Part shown: positions 37,613-47,554 of the stretch, piece after piece | Layout: each line of letters opens with the position of its first letter | Position numbering within the stretch: the stretch's first letter is position 1 | DNA from: Grimontia indica | GTDB taxonomy: Bacteria; Pseudomonadota; Gammaproteobacteria; Enterobacterales; Vibrionaceae | Direction of reading: 5' to 3' | Assembly (NCBI RefSeq): GCF_000333895.2 | Contig: NZ_ANFM02000008.1 | Location: 1-52,632, forward strand | DNA length: 52,632 bases | Notes under the pieces: generated by a model | Database searches by the model: none | What the model was told of the DNA's origin: nothing | What the model saw: the letters and a program-made list of their open reading frames with translations, nothing else | Translations under genes and position numbers: made by a program

Positions 37613-39333
37613 AGTTCTGGTCCAAGGCTAAAGTGGATCATGAAATCATCGTCTTTATTTTCAAAACCATGGGCAATATCAAATCGGATAGGACCTACCG
37701 GCGACTCCCACCTGACACCGACGCCTGCTGAGGTTTTCCATTCCGGGTCGCTGCTCGTCCAGGCATCACCGCCGTCGACAAACAGTGCGCCCCACCAGTT
37801 ACCCGTCACACGGTAGTTATACTCCAGCGAACCTGTCGTCATGTAGGCACCGCCTTCGAGCTTACCTTTATCGTCACGAGGTGAAATCGATTCATAGCTG
37901 TAGCCACGAATGCTGTTGTCACCACCTGCAAAGAAGCGAAGCGACGGTGGCACGCGTTCAAATTCACTGGTGAAAATACCGCCCGCATTTACGCGAGTCA
38001 GAAAACGGTTGTCGTTGTTCAGACTACGAATCCACGCCGTCTGCCCCACCACGCGGAAGATACTGATGTCTGACAATAGTGCAGGGTCGCCCGCCTCAAA
38101 GGTGATCGACTGTTTGTCTCCCCAATACGGCATCGCCCCGCCACGGCTGCGCACACGGGAAAAGTTAATGCCCGGCAGGATCAGATTCGAGATGTTTGAG
38201 ACGCTGCCCTGAGTGTAATCAGAGTAGAGCCAGCGAAGATAGAGCGCACGTTGCCAGCCAGTGTCATACTTCCAGTGACGGGAAATTGAGGACGTCAGCT
38301 CCAAACTTTCAGTGTCGTTGTTATCGAGATTTTCCAGACCCACCTGCACTTGATAGTACTCACGCTGGACGTCTTCAAGCGGGATCTTATAAGTAGATTC
38401 CAACGTCTGTTTTGGCTGTGAAACATACAAGTCGGTATTCAGGCTATGTCCGCGACTGTTAAACCAAGGCTTTTTCCACCCGATTTTGACCCGCGGTCCT
38501 ACATCAGTGGAATACCCAATACCGGTTTCAAATTGGTTGCGCGGAGCAGGCTCTAAGTTGACGGAAATTGGCACTCTGTCATCACGAAGATCATCTAACC
38601 CCGCTTCGACAAGCACAGAAGAAAACCAGCCCGTGTTCGACAGCGACTGGTTAAACGCCCCCAGATCTGACACCAAATACGGATCGCCCTCTTTGAAGGT
38701 CAGCATACTGTCGAGCCGCTCTTCATTAATCTGGCTATTGTGATAAATCACCGAGCCAAAGTGATAACGCATACCACTGCTGAAGTGAAGGCGAATAAAG
38801 GCTTGATGGCGACCAGGTGCCACTTCCAGACGGGAAAGGGTGTATTCGGCATCGAAGTAACCGCGACGCACTGCAAGGCTTTGAATCGACGATTTCAGAG
38901 CATCGTATTGTCCCTGATTAAGGATGTCGCCTACTTTCGGCGCGGTTTTCAGAAGCTCGGTAAATGCCTCATCGGTTTTCGCATCACCCGTCAGCTCAAT
39001 ATCTACTTGTGCGATGCGCACAGGTTCGCCCGGCACAATATCCAGTACCACCGTGGCATCATCAATGGACTCTTTGTCCTCGACATTGTAAGCAATCGTA
39101 GGGTTGTAATATCCCAGCGCCTGCAGCGCTTTTGTCACCTCATCAGAGACGCGGGACTGAAAACGGAAAGTCAGTCGGCGTTCGCTGGCAGGGATAGCGT
39201 CGAGGTATATGGAAACATTCTGCTCAAGGGCATCGTCCAACCCTTTGATATCGAAGTCCACTTCGGCGATTGCTACCCCAGGAATCCATGTTGTTGCGAC
39301 GACAACCCAAGGTATTAATCGTTTCTTAATCAT
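37609..39333 (-). CDS. tamA: Translocation and assembly module subunit TamA (Omp85 family)
   Basis: This 574-residue outer membrane protein has a signal peptide (about 1-23), three POTRA domains (about 25-265) and a C-terminal 16-strand barrel. GYSTDVGPRVKIGWKKPWFN opens the barrel, and IRGY in GGDNSIRGYSYE is the conserved loop-6 motif of Omp85 proteins. E. coli TamA is 577 residues. I use ATG 39333; a TTG codon lies one position upstream. It is divergent from msrA, as in E. coli. Confidence 0.95.
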   Translation of the reverse strand: MIKKRLIPWVVVATTWIPGVAIAEVDFDIKGLDDALEQNVSIYLDAIPASERRLTFRFQSRVSDEVTKALQALGYYNPTIAYNVEDKESIDDATVVLDIVPGEPVRIAQVDIELTGDAKTDEAFTELLKTAPKVGDILNQGQYDALKSSIQSLAVRRGYFDAEYTLSRLEVAPGRHQAFIRLHFSSGMRYHFGSVIYHNSQINEERLDSMLTFKEGDPYLVSDLGAFNQSLSNTGWFSSVLVEAGLDDLRDDRVPISVNLEPAPRNQFETGIGYSTDVGPRVKIGWKKPWFNSRGHSLNTDLYVSQPKQTLESTYKIPLEDVQREYYQVQVGLENLDNNDTESLELTSSISRHWKYDTGWQRALYLRWLYSDYTQGSVSNISNLILPGINFSRVRSRGGAMPYWGDKQSITFEAGDPALLSDISIFRVVGQTAWIRSLNNDNRFLTRVNAGGIFTSEFERVPPSLRFFAGGDNSIRGYSYESISPRDDKGKLEGGAYMTTGSLEYNYRVTGNWWGALFVDGGDAWTSSDPEWKTSAGVGVRWESPVGPIRFDIAHGFENKDDDFMIHFSLGPEL

Positions 39334-39336
39334 CAA

Positions 39337-39630
39337 CCGTATGCTTTTCTCTCACCCTGAGAGCCTGTTTAAAATAAGATTAGTGACAGTATGACCGTCC
39401 ATGTACTCGGTTGTTCTGTTGCAAATATGCATCAATGCAAGGAAAAATGTCCTCAACGATTCATATGAGGATGCGGCAGAATCATCTTACGCGTGCAGCT
39501 TGAGCCGATTCGAGCAGCAATGAAAGAATAAGCTCATTGCGCCGTTCTTGTGTTTTCCTGCCTGTATGGTTCCATAGTGGATACCTGACAGAAAGACAGG
39601 CGCAATCCAGACACGACAAGGAGTCGATAT
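39337..39630. other. Divergent tamA-msrA intergenic region
   Basis: This gap has promoters for both genes by inference only. CATAGT near 39578 is a possible -10 for msrA. I see no gene, strong repeat or RNA element. Confidence 0.4.
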
Positions 39631-40272
39631 ATGCTTATCAACCACAAGCAACTCTCCATCACCGCTGATCAGGCGTTGCCAGATCGACTCGACGAAATTA
39701 TTCCGTCAGAACCGCATGCCGTCAATGGCTCACTATTGAGTAAAGAGGTACCCGCCGGACAATCGCAAATTCTCCTGGGTATGGGATGCTTTTGGGGCGC
39801 GGAGCGACTGTTCTGGAAACTTGATGGCGTAACATCTACCTCTGTCGGCTACAGCGGCGGCTTCACCGTCAATCCGACCTATAGAGACGTATGCAGTGCA
39901 CAGACCGGCCACACTGAAGTGGTGCAAGTGGTGTTCGATCCTGCACGCATTTCTCTGGAGGAAATTCTGACACAATTTTGGCAGAGTCACGATCCAACGC
40001 AAGGTATGCGTCAGGGAAATGACAAGGGTACCCAGTACCGTTCGGCTATCTACTATTTCGATGACGTTCAGAAAGCGGCAGCAATAGCCAGCCGCGATGC
40101 GTACCAAGCCGCATTGAACGCGGAAGGTAAAGCTGAAATCACGACAGAGATTGCTCCAGCAGGCCCGTACTACTTTGCTGAAACCTATCACCAGCAGTAC
40201 TTGGAGAAAAATCCAAACGGCTATTGTGGTATTGGTGGTACTGGGGTTTGTCTGCCACCGTGGGAAAGATAA
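39631..40272 (+). CDS. msrA: Peptide methionine-S-sulfoxide reductase MsrA
   Basis: This 213-residue enzyme reduces methionine-S-sulfoxide in proteins. The catalytic motif GCFWG carries C53; C199 and C207 near the C-terminus ([11 protein letters not shown]) are the recycling cysteines, matching the E. coli type of 212 residues. [10 protein letters not shown] and [15 protein letters not shown] are conserved. AAGGAG lies before the start. Confidence 0.97.
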   Translation: MLINHKQLSITADQALPDRLDEIIPSEPHAVNGSLLSKEVPAGQSQILLGMGCFWGAERLFWKLDGVTSTSVGYSGGFTVNPTYRDVCSAQTGHTEVVQVVFDPARISLEEILTQFWQSHDPTQGMRQGNDKGTQYRSAIYYFDDVQKAAAIASRDAYQAALNAEGKAEITTEIAPAGPYYFAETYHQQYLEKNPNGYCGIGGTGVCLPPWER

Positions 40273-40284
40273 CCCCTGAAAAGC

Positions 40285-40316
40285 AAAACGCCCGTCATAC
40301 GACGGGCGTTTTTCTA
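40285..40316. terminator. Bidirectional terminator between msrA and ytfK
   Basis: AAAACGCCCGTC (40285-40296) pairs perfectly with GACGGGCGTTTT (40301-40312), loop ATAC; T-runs occur on both sides. Confidence 0.94.
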
Positions 40317-40332
40317 TGTTCGTAAAGTCTTA

Positions 40333-40539
40333 TCAGGCAGCCGCTGCCATCGCTTTAATTTCGTTGTTGACTTCGGTCATCACCGCCAGCGCGCGTTTAT
40401 CTTTGTTGTGTGGCGGTAACAGCCTGCCTCGGTCAAACTCAAAGGCGCCTACGCCATCGATGTATACTCTTCCGCGGAAAAAGCCTTTTACATAGCGGGC
40501 AACCTGACGAGGACGGTATTGATGAAATATACGTAACAT
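40333..40539 (-). CDS. ytfK: DUF1107 protein YtfK
   Basis: This 68-residue protein matches the E. coli YtfK pattern along its length (RQVARYVKGFFRGRVYIDGVGAFEFDRG, then VMTEVN) and has the same length. E. coli YtfK binds SpoT and promotes (p)ppGpp accumulation under phosphate or fatty-acid limitation; the same role is inferred. The ATG at 40539 has AAGGAG at 40552-40547; the frame extends 13 residues further but without support. Its neighbours msrA and ytfJ agree with the E. coli order. Confidence 0.9.
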   Translation of the reverse strand: MLRIFHQYRPRQVARYVKGFFRGRVYIDGVGAFEFDRGRLLPPHNKDKRALAVMTEVNNEIKAMAAAA

Positions 40540-40922
40540 TGATGAACTCCTTCCATGCCAATGATAAAAGACCTGCATTGCACGCCATTCCGTTCAGGAT
40601 TGGCTGACATTTGTACAATGCAATCTAAATGCCAAGTGTTCGGGGCAGTGGCCATAACAGCTTTGACAACACAATGGACTCAGGTTTCCCCCACCGAACT
40701 AAGCGTAGACAAAAATTCTCACATGGCAAATATACGACACAGCGTCTTAAAAAAGATTCAAAGAGATAGCGATCCAATGTCGAAATTTGAGTGGTAAGGC
40801 CAGTTATTGATTCGGGCTCACATCCTGTATCGGCTATATTGATTAACGTAGCCTTAAAACTGAACAAATTCAGTGGGCTTACGCATAAAAACTAAATATC
40901 AATGAACAGGAAACAATCTCTC
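40540..40922. other. Divergent ytfK-ytfJ intergenic region
   Basis: A plus-strand open frame of 80 codons (40555-40797) is present but has no ribosome site or coding character. TATATT near 40838 could be a -10 for ytfJ. No clear PHO box was found before ytfK, although E. coli ytfK is phosphate-regulated. Confidence 0.4.
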
Positions 40923-41477
40923 ATGCGTCGTATTAAAACTCTGGCCTTGGCGACTGCTCTCATCTCCACCTTTGCCTCGGCTCACAACCTCTCAAACGGT
41001 CAGGCGCTGCCTTCGGTCTCCGTTGAAAACCATGGCGAACTCACCCTGAATGGCGACAGTGTCAATTATCAGACTTGGAACAGCGCCGATCTCACAGGTA
41101 AAGTCCGCATCATTCAGGCGATAGCTGGCCGAAGCAGCTCCAAGGAAATGAATGCTCCTTTGATTGAAGCAATCAAAGCGGCTGATTTTCCTCGAGAACA
41201 ATACCAAACCACCACCATCATCAACCAAGATGATGCCATCTGGGGAACCGGTGGTTTTGTGAAATCTTCAGCAGAAGACAGCAAAAAAGAATTCAGCTGG
41301 TCATCCATTGTGTTGGATAAAAACGGTGCTGTTGCTGGCGCATGGAGACTTCAGGACGAGAGCTCAGCCATCGTGCTGCTAGATGCCGAAGGCACCGTTC
41401 GCTTTGTTAAAGAAGGTGCTCTGAATGAGGCTGAGATCACTCAAGTGATTGATTTAGTGAATAAGCTCATGAAGTGA
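40923..41477 (+). CDS. ytfJ: YtfJ family periplasmic protein
   Basis: This 184-residue protein has a signal peptide (MRRIKTLALATA, cut after ASA near residue 20) and the YtfJ family thioredoxin-like fold without an active CxxC; GRSSSKEMNAPLIEAI sits where the active site would be. E. coli YtfJ is also 184 residues. I choose ATG 40923, which has AGGAAA at 40908-40913, over ATG 40902, which has none. Function is unknown. Confidence 0.9.
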   Translation: MRRIKTLALATALISTFASAHNLSNGQALPSVSVENHGELTLNGDSVNYQTWNSADLTGKVRIIQAIAGRSSSKEMNAPLIEAIKAADFPREQYQTTTIINQDDAIWGTGGFVKSSAEDSKKEFSWSSIVLDKNGAVAGAWRLQDESSAIVLLDAEGTVRFVKEGALNEAEITQVIDLVNKLMK

Positions 41478-41498
41478 TCTTGCTCACTGCCTGAAATG

Positions 41499-41527
41499 AA
41501 AAAACCCGCTCAAAGCGGGTTTTTTAA
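41499..41527. terminator. Bidirectional terminator after ytfJ
   Basis: AAAAAACCCGCT (41499-41510) pairs perfectly with AGCGGGTTTTTT (41514-41525), loop CAA. It can also end the small minus-strand gene at 41541. Confidence 0.94.
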
Positions 41528-41540
41528 TGTTTCGCGGAAA

Positions 41541-41630
41541 TTAGCCGATAAACTGAGAAAGATAGAGCAGCGTGGCAATATAAAACACGACAAGCAGGAT
41601 ATTGACTGAATTCAACTTGAACTTCTTCAC
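41541..41630 (-). CDS. Small single-span membrane protein (29 residues)
   Basis: This is a very short candidate gene. The product has a basic start (MKKFKLN) and one hydrophobic helix (about 10-27, NILLVVFYIATLLYLSQF). On the minus strand a near-perfect AAAGGAGG (41648-41641) lies 10 bases before a GTG at 41630; an ATG at 41639 in the same frame is only one base from that site and would give 32 residues. A terminator lies just downstream, and the AT-rich upstream stretch (41650-41700) carries an inverted repeat TAACAT (41657-41662)/ATGTTA (41669-41674). Function is unknown; I infer an inner-membrane small protein. Confidence 0.6.
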   Translation of the reverse strand: MKKFKLNSVNILLVVFYIATLLYLSQFIG

Positions 41631-41769
41631 AGCAATCATTCCTCCTTTCGCTTCCATAACATGGATAAATGTTAACAAATTTAATTTAATTTTAACATAG
41701 TTGATTGCACACGATTTGCGCCAAACCATCGCGAAAACATTACCTTAACGTGTTCAAAGCGGGAATAGC

Positions 41770-42687
41770 ATGGCCGAACCAAACAAACCAGTCGTGATTG
41801 ACGCCGAGAGTGTCGAAAAAGAGAACCCGAAGCGTGGCGAAAAGTCACAAAGCCAGCAGGAGAGCCACATTAAATCCAGTCAGCATCGTCTGGCCGCCAT
41901 TGCTGCTGCTCACCACATTGATGCAAAGCTGCACGATATTGAACACGACACCCTGACTACCCGAGCTGCTTTCCGCCAGCTTGAGATCAAACAGAAACAG
42001 CAAGAGAACCTCGAGCAAATCATCAAGATCTGTAACGATCTTTGTCGCGATGAAACGGCGAGCTCACCCGATCCGGACTGGCTGTACCGTTTCTTTGAAA
42101 TGGCGAAGAACATTTATGGCGATGGCATGCAAAATCTGTGGGCGCGAATTCTGAAACAGGAAATCATCAGACCCGGCAGCACTTCACTGAAAGCTCTGTC
42201 ATTGCTGGAAACCATGACACAACGCGAAGCACAAGCTCTTCAGCGTGCTTGCGCTTTGGCCTGTACCTTCGGCAGCGATGGCAGCAACAAACTCATTACG
42301 GGGTTTAGAAAACCGGAAGATGGCATGAAGCGCTATTTCAAACCGGACATTGCTGAACGTTTGGCGTTGGGGAATTTCAAATTGCCATTCACGGATCTGA
42401 TGTTGTTGATGGATTTGGGACTCATATTGAGAACCGAATTGGAATCCGGTCTGCTTGAGCCGCCGGCTTCCTTCCCGCTGATAGGGCAAAACAAAACCTT
42501 TATGCTGACACCGCTGCGAAAAGGTATCCGGATTTATTACTACCGTTTCAGCCCAACAGGTAATGAGTTGGCAAAACTCGTGGGTCAAAAAGCGCATCCT
42601 GAATATCTCGATGCCCTGATGGCGCTGCTTTCCAAAGCATTTGTGGTAGAGAGCGATGTAGGCTCCACCGTCAACGAGAAAGCTTAA
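41770..42687 (+). CDS. TIGR03899/DUF2806-type protein of unknown function
   Basis: This 305-residue protein has no signal peptide or membrane helix. It has a polar, charged N-terminus (1-40), a helical, possibly coiled segment (50-90), then a domain with WLYRFFEMAKNIYGDGMQNLWARILKQEI (about 106-134), which I recognise from DUF2806 proteins; the whole chain fits the TIGR03899 family seen in vibrios and shewanellae. The C-terminal part is globular, with a winged-helix-like pattern. GGGAA precedes the start. It stands alone between terminators. Confidence 0.65.
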   Translation: MAEPNKPVVIDAESVEKENPKRGEKSQSQQESHIKSSQHRLAAIAAAHHIDAKLHDIEHDTLTTRAAFRQLEIKQKQQENLEQIIKICNDLCRDETASSPDPDWLYRFFEMAKNIYGDGMQNLWARILKQEIIRPGSTSLKALSLLETMTQREAQALQRACALACTFGSDGSNKLITGFRKPEDGMKRYFKPDIAERLALGNFKLPFTDLMLLMDLGLILRTELESGLLEPPASFPLIGQNKTFMLTPLRKGIRIYYYRFSPTGNELAKLVGQKAHPEYLDALMALLSKAFVVESDVGSTVNEKA

Positions 42688-42730
42688 TCCCCACCCTATT
42701 TTGGGGATGAAGCACTGAAAAGCGAAAATC

Positions 42731-42762
42731 AAAAACGGCCGGGAAATCCCAGCCGTTTTTCA
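42731..42762. terminator. Bidirectional terminator between the TIGR03899 gene and cysC
   Basis: AAAAACGGC (42731-42739) pairs with GCCGTTTTT (42752-42760); an inner GGG/CCC stem is separated by one C-A mismatch; loop AAAT. Confidence 0.92.
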
Positions 42763-42782
42763 TTTTTCAGCAACGGTTAAAG

Positions 42783-43403
42783 TCAGCCGATAATGCCTGC
42801 CTGACGCAATGATGCAATGCACTGATCCACCAAAGCTTCAACAGAATGCTCGTCAGTATGAAGATGCACTTCCGGTGCTTCCGGCGCTTCATAGGCAGAG
42901 CTGATACCGGTAAAGGCTTTAATCTCACCCGCACGGGCTTTTTTGTAGAGGCCTTTCGGGTCGCGTGATTCACACACTTCCAAAGGCGTATCGACAAAGA
43001 CTTCCAAGAACTCACCTTCAGGCAGAAGTTCACGAACTAATTGGCGCTCTTCGCGGAACGGAGAGATAAATGCGGAGAAGACAATCAAACCCGCATCGGT
43101 CATCAATTTCGCGACTTCGCCCACACGGCGAATGTTCTCGCGGCGATCGTGGTCAGAAAAGCCCAGATCACGGCAAAGACCGTGACGCACGTTGTCACCA
43201 TCAAGCAGGTAGGTGTGGTAACCCATCTGTGCCAGTTTGCTTTCCAGCGCGCCAGCTACGGTGGATTTGCCAGAGCCTGAAAGGCCAGTAAACCAAAGCA
43301 GCGCCGGACGCTGTTTTTTCTGTTCTGCGCGGTATTGTTTGTCGATAACGTGTTTATGCCAAACGACGTTTTCATCCGGATGCGGCGTATCCGCTGCACT
43401 CAT
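42783..43403 (-). CDS. cysC: Adenylylsulfate kinase
   Basis: This 206-residue enzyme phosphorylates APS to PAPS. P-loop GLSGSGKST is at 40-48; [26 protein letters not shown] is the APS-binding region, and FISPFREER follows with the family serine. E. coli CysC is 201 residues. AAAGGA precedes the ATG. It is the last gene of the cys operon, 51 bases after the SLC13 permease. Confidence 0.97.
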   Translation of the reverse strand: MSAADTPHPDENVVWHKHVIDKQYRAEQKKQRPALLWFTGLSGSGKSTVAGALESKLAQMGYHTYLLDGDNVRHGLCRDLGFSDHDRRENIRRVGEVAKLMTDAGLIVFSAFISPFREERQLVRELLPEGEFLEVFVDTPLEVCESRDPKGLYKKARAGEIKAFTGISSAYEAPEAPEVHLHTDEHSVEALVDQCIASLRQAGIIG

Positions 43404-43454
43404 AACTCAATCCTTTGTTGACCTCATCTCAGGCTCTATTGGCCTTTGAGGTGA

Positions 43455-45182
43455 TTAAAATGGAAAAAACAGAGGGATAAGACCCAACACCAATGCGGAG
43501 TACACCAACGACAACGGCAATCCAATCCGCAGGTAATCCGTTAACTGATAATTACCCACACTGTAGACCAGAAGGTTAGTCTGGTAACCATATGGCGAAA
43601 TAAAGCTCGCACTGGCACCAAACAAGACTGCCATAATAAACGGCATTGGATCTACGCCATATCCGAGAGCGAGGCTATATCCGATCGGAAATGACAGTGC
43701 CGCTGCGGCATTGTTGGTCACAAGCTCCGTTAACACCAGCGTCAGCAAATAGGTTGCAATCAGCGCGCCATAAACGCCCCAGCCATTAAACCAGTGAATA
43801 AACAGCTCGCCCATTTGCTCAGAAAGCCCAGACTCAATCATCAACTGCGCAAGACTTAGCGCACTGCCAACAATCACCACGATCTCAACCGGGAAGCGGC
43901 GTTTCAGCTCTACCAGATTCACGACACCTGTCAGCAACAGCACAGTCAGATAGGCAGCCAAACCATTCAGCAGTGGCATCCACTCCATTAAAGCGGAACC
44001 AATTACTGCGGCAAAACCTGCCAGCACCCAAGTGCTCATTTTGCTATCGAGGCGCGCGCTGGAGTCCAAACCATTCACCAGCACGAATTCGCGCTGCATG
44101 CGTTGTTGTTCTTTCGCAAATCCTTTACCAGGGACAATCACCAAAGTGTCACCGGCAAGCAGGGTAATATTGCCTAAACCGCCTTCGAGCTTTTCATGAC
44201 CGCGACGGATAGCGACGACAACCGCATCAAAGTTTTCACGGAATTTGGCCTCTTTCAGTGTCTTACCCAGAATCGATGCACTATGGCTCACTACCACTTC
44301 AAGCAGGTTCTGCCCGTTGATGTGATGCTGACCAAACAGCGCTAAACCTTCGATTTCCTGTAAGGTCGCCACGCTCTCCACATCGCCACAGAACTGAAGC
44401 TTGTCCCCTTCGCGCATCACAGTATCCGGGCAAACTGGGGCGATAAGCTCACCATCGCGTACGATTTCAGCAAGATACAAACGGCGGAGCGCACGCAGTC
44501 CATTTTCAGACACGGTTTTACCCGCTAATGGCGAGCCCCTTTTGACTTCTGCTTCCAGTACATATGGCAAATCGTCATCACTGTCGTCGTCATAGTTAGG
44601 AAGGAGATAACAAAACGGGATCAACACCAGAAGGCCACCTGCCAACACAGCAAGGCCAATGGTTGAGGGCGCAAAGAAGCTCAAGGCAGGCAAACCCGCG
44701 CTTTCAACAAAGCTGTTGATGATCAGGTTTGTCGAGGTGCCTATCAGGGTCAGAGTGCCGCCAAGAATGGCTGCGTAAGAAAGAGGAATCAGCAGTCGTG
44801 AAGGCGCATGACGGCGGTTACGCTTCACCGCACCAATCAGGGAAACCACCACAGCGGTGTTGTTGGTAAACGAGCTTAGAAACGCGGTCGAGACACCTAA
44901 CTTAGCAACGACTGTTCCTAAACGACCGCTGGCAAGTTGCCCGCTGACCCAACTGACCAAACGTGTTTTTTCCAGTGCCGCAGAGGCAAGAATGAGGAGT
45001 ACCAGCGTTAACAGGGAACTGTTGGTGAAGTTCCCTGCCATCGCTTCCACCGATACCAGTCCGGATTGAAATGCAACGAAAGCTGCGCCTGCGAAGAGTA
45101 CGGCAGGTTTGATTTTGGTAAACACCAAACCTGCCACAATCGCCAGCAGCAATCCCAATACCAGAGACTGATCCCAGCTCAT
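43455..45182 (-). CDS. SLC13/DASS family permease with two RCK_C (TrkA_C) domains, probable sulfate importer
   Basis: This 575-residue inner-membrane protein has two halves of transmembrane helices, each with the SNT-type signature of the family (SSFTNNTAVV and TELVTNNAAAAL), split by a cytosolic loop (about 205-395) containing two RCK_C/TrkA_C domains. It is translated 5 bases after cysN and lies before cysC. Sulfate as substrate is inferred from the operon and from related SLC13 proteins in cys clusters; the sequence alone does not prove it. The RCK_C domains may bind a regulator ligand. Confidence 0.88.
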   Translation of the reverse strand: MSWDQSLVLGLLLAIVAGLVFTKIKPAVLFAGAAFVAFQSGLVSVEAMAGNFTNSSLLTLVLLILASAALEKTRLVSWVSGQLASGRLGTVVAKLGVSTAFLSSFTNNTAVVVSLIGAVKRNRRHAPSRLLIPLSYAAILGGTLTLIGTSTNLIINSFVESAGLPALSFFAPSTIGLAVLAGGLLVLIPFCYLLPNYDDDSDDDLPYVLEAEVKRGSPLAGKTVSENGLRALRRLYLAEIVRDGELIAPVCPDTVMREGDKLQFCGDVESVATLQEIEGLALFGQHHINGQNLLEVVVSHSASILGKTLKEAKFRENFDAVVVAIRRGHEKLEGGLGNITLLAGDTLVIVPGKGFAKEQQRMQREFVLVNGLDSSARLDSKMSTWVLAGFAAVIGSALMEWMPLLNGLAAYLTVLLLTGVVNLVELKRRFPVEIVVIVGSALSLAQLMIESGLSEQMGELFIHWFNGWGVYGALIATYLLTLVLTELVTNNAAAALSFPIGYSLALGYGVDPMPFIMAVLFGASASFISPYGYQTNLLVYSVGNYQLTDYLRIGLPLSLVYSALVLGLIPLFFPF

Positions 45183-45187
45183 TGGAA

Positions 45188-46621
45188 TTACCCCAGAAGC
45201 TTACTGATGTCGCGTGCATTCCAGTGTGGGAAGTGCTTGCGGATCAGCGCGTTGAGTTCTACCTCAAACGCAGAGATATCAGTACCTGAAGTTTGTGCAA
45301 CGCTGTCTTCGAGCAGCTCGCTGATCATACCTGCGCCCACGGTCACGTTGGTCAGACGATCAATCAGGATGAAACCACCGGTGTCGGCGCAATCGGTGTA
45401 AACGTCGAGCGGCACGGACTCAGTCAGTTCAACCTCACACTCAGCAATGCCGTTTAGTGGCAGGCTTTCAGTGTCGAACGTTTCCAGCGAGTTGATGTCC
45501 ACCTGATGGCGGATTTTACTCACGGCACCAACAGTTTTCTTGCCCGCGACTTTGACGTCATACTGACGGCCCACTTCCAGCGGTTGCTCAGCCATCCAAA
45601 CAATGCGCGCAGCCAGTTTGTTGGTCGCTTGCTGGGTGTCAGCAGCAGGTACAATCAAATCACCGCGGCTGATGTCGATTTCATCAGTCAGAGTAATAGT
45701 CACGGCCTGACCTGCGTGTGCGTAATCAAGATCGCCATCAAAAGTCACGATACGCGCAACTGTCGAGGTTTTACCCGATGGCAGCACTTTGATTTCATCT
45801 CCTGGGCGCACTTCACCACCAGAGATGGTGCCGGAGAAACCACGGAAGTCGAGGTTTGGACGGTTCACGTACTGCACTGGGAAACGGAATGCACCGTTAT
45901 CTTTCTCCGCAGTCACGTTTACATCTTCCAGCAAGGTCAGCAGGGTATCGCCGTCATACCAAGGGGTGCTTGGGCTGCGGTCTACCACGTTGTCGCCTTC
46001 TAGCGCTGACAGTGGCACCAGCTTGATGTCGATGTCCGCATTCAGCTTTTCAGCAAACGCCAGGTAATCATCACGGATGCTTTCAAAACGTGCCTGATCG
46101 AAATCCACCAGATCCATTTTGTTCACCGCTACCACAAAGTGGCGGATGCCCAAAGAGCTCGCGATAAACGAGTGACGACGGGTTTGATCCAATACGCCTT
46201 TACGTGCATCAATCAGGATAACCGCCAGATCACAGGTCGACGCACCGGTCGCCATGTTACGGGTGTACTGCTCATGTCCCGGAGTATCCGCGATGATGAA
46301 CTTACGTTTTTTGGTCGAGAAGTAGCGATATGCCACGTCAATGGTGATGCCCTGCTCGCGCTCAGCGGCCAGACCATCTACCAACAACGCCAGATCCGGT
46401 TTTTCACCTGTGGTACCCACTTTCTGGCTGTCTGCGTGGATCGCTGCCAGCTGATCTTCATAAATTTGCTTAGAGTCATGCAGCAGGCGGCCGATCAGCG
46501 TACTTTTGCCGTCATCCACCGAGCCACAAGTCAGAAAACGCAGCAGGGATTTGTTCTGATGTTGGTCCAGATAGGCCTCGATGCCCAGCTCGGCCACTTG
46601 TTGTTCAATAGCACTATTCAT
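45188..46621 (-). CDS. cysN: Sulfate adenylyltransferase subunit 1 (GTPase)
   Basis: This 477-residue GTPase couples GTP hydrolysis to APS formation by CysD. G1 GSVDDGKST is at 33-41, G3 DTPGH at 112-116 and NKMD at 167-170, followed by EF-Tu-like beta domains. It has no fused CysC domain; cysC is a separate gene. E. coli CysN is 475 residues. AAGGGA precedes the ATG, 10 bases after cysD. Confidence 0.97.
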   Translation of the reverse strand: MNSAIEQQVAELGIEAYLDQHQNKSLLRFLTCGSVDDGKSTLIGRLLHDSKQIYEDQLAAIHADSQKVGTTGEKPDLALLVDGLAAEREQGITIDVAYRYFSTKKRKFIIADTPGHEQYTRNMATGASTCDLAVILIDARKGVLDQTRRHSFIASSLGIRHFVVAVNKMDLVDFDQARFESIRDDYLAFAEKLNADIDIKLVPLSALEGDNVVDRSPSTPWYDGDTLLTLLEDVNVTAEKDNGAFRFPVQYVNRPNLDFRGFSGTISGGEVRPGDEIKVLPSGKTSTVARIVTFDGDLDYAHAGQAVTITLTDEIDISRGDLIVPAADTQQATNKLAARIVWMAEQPLEVGRQYDVKVAGKKTVGAVSKIRHQVDINSLETFDTESLPLNGIAECEVELTESVPLDVYTDCADTGGFILIDRLTNVTVGAGMISELLEDSVAQTSGTDISAFEVELNALIRKHFPHWNARDISKLLG

Positions 46622-46631
46622 GTTTAATCCC

Positions 46632-47540
46632 TTAGAAGTATCCCTGACGTTTCTTCAATTCCATGGAGGCGGACTGATCGTGGTCGATCGCACGTCCCTG
46701 ACGCTCACTCGACGTCGCCACCAGCATCTCTTCAATAATCCCTGTCAGGGTGTTGGCTTCCGACTCCACAGCACCGGTCAGTGGGTAACAACCCAAGGTG
46801 CGGAAACGGACGCTCTTGTGTTCAATTTCCTCGCCTTCCTGCAGCTTCATACGGTCGTCATCAACCATGATCAGCATGCCGTCACGCTCAACCACTGGGC
46901 GCACGTCAGACAGGTACAGCGGCACGATATCGATGCCTTCGAGGTAGATGTATTGCCAGATATCCAGCTCGGTCCAGTTAGACAGCGGGAACACGCGGAT
47001 GCTTTCGCCTTTGTTCACCTGACCGTTGTAGGTGTGCCACAGCTCAGGACGCTGATTCTTTGGATCCCAGACGTGGTTCTTGTCGCGGAAGCTGTAAACA
47101 CGCTCTTTCGCGCGGCTTTTCTCTTCGTCACGACGCGCACCGCCGAATGCTGCATCAAAACCGTATTTGTTCAGCGCCTGCTTCAAACCCTGGGTTTTCA
47201 TGATGTCGGTGTGCTTGGAAGAACCATGGTCAAACGGATTGATGCCCGCTGCCAGACCTTCTGGGTTTTTGTGTACCAGAAGTTCGAAGCCATATTTCTT
47301 CGCCGTTTCATCGCGGAACTTGATCATTTCCTTGAACTTCCAGTCAGTGTCGACGTGCAGAAGAGGGAAAGGGATCTTGCCCGGATAGAAGGCTTTACGA
47401 GCCAGGTGAAGCATCACGGAACTGTCTTTACCGATGGAGTACATCATCACCGGGTTATCGAATTCCGCCGCCACTTCACGAATGATGTGGATACTTTCTG
47501 CCTCAAGCTGTTTGAGGTGGGTAAGAGTTTTGGCTTCCAT
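46632..47540 (-). CDS. cysD: Sulfate adenylyltransferase subunit 2
   Basis: This 302-residue subunit adenylates sulfate with ATP. It belongs to the PP-loop superfamily: the loop SIGKDSS is at 35-41. [13 protein letters not shown] and [12 protein letters not shown] are conserved in CysD. E. coli CysD is also 302 residues. AAGGAAAC precedes the start; 14 bases separate it from cysG. Confidence 0.97.
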   Translation of the reverse strand: MEAKTLTHLKQLEAESIHIIREVAAEFDNPVMMYSIGKDSSVMLHLARKAFYPGKIPFPLLHVDTDWKFKEMIKFRDETAKKYGFELLVHKNPEGLAAGINPFDHGSSKHTDIMKTQGLKQALNKYGFDAAFGGARRDEEKSRAKERVYSFRDKNHVWDPKNQRPELWHTYNGQVNKGESIRVFPLSNWTELDIWQYIYLEGIDIVPLYLSDVRPVVERDGMLIMVDDDRMKLQEGEEIEHKSVRFRTLGCYPLTGAVESEANTLTGIIEEMLVATSSERQGRAIDHDQSASMELKKRQGYF

Positions 47541-47554
47541 TCTATGTTGTTTCC

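Noticed and set aside
38740-39318. Plus-strand open frame of 192 codons opposite tamA
   Set aside because: Shadow of tamA with no ribosome site or domain.
40555-40797. 80-codon open frame between ytfK and ytfJ
   Set aside because: No ribosome site and mixed composition; the space is better explained as divergent control region.
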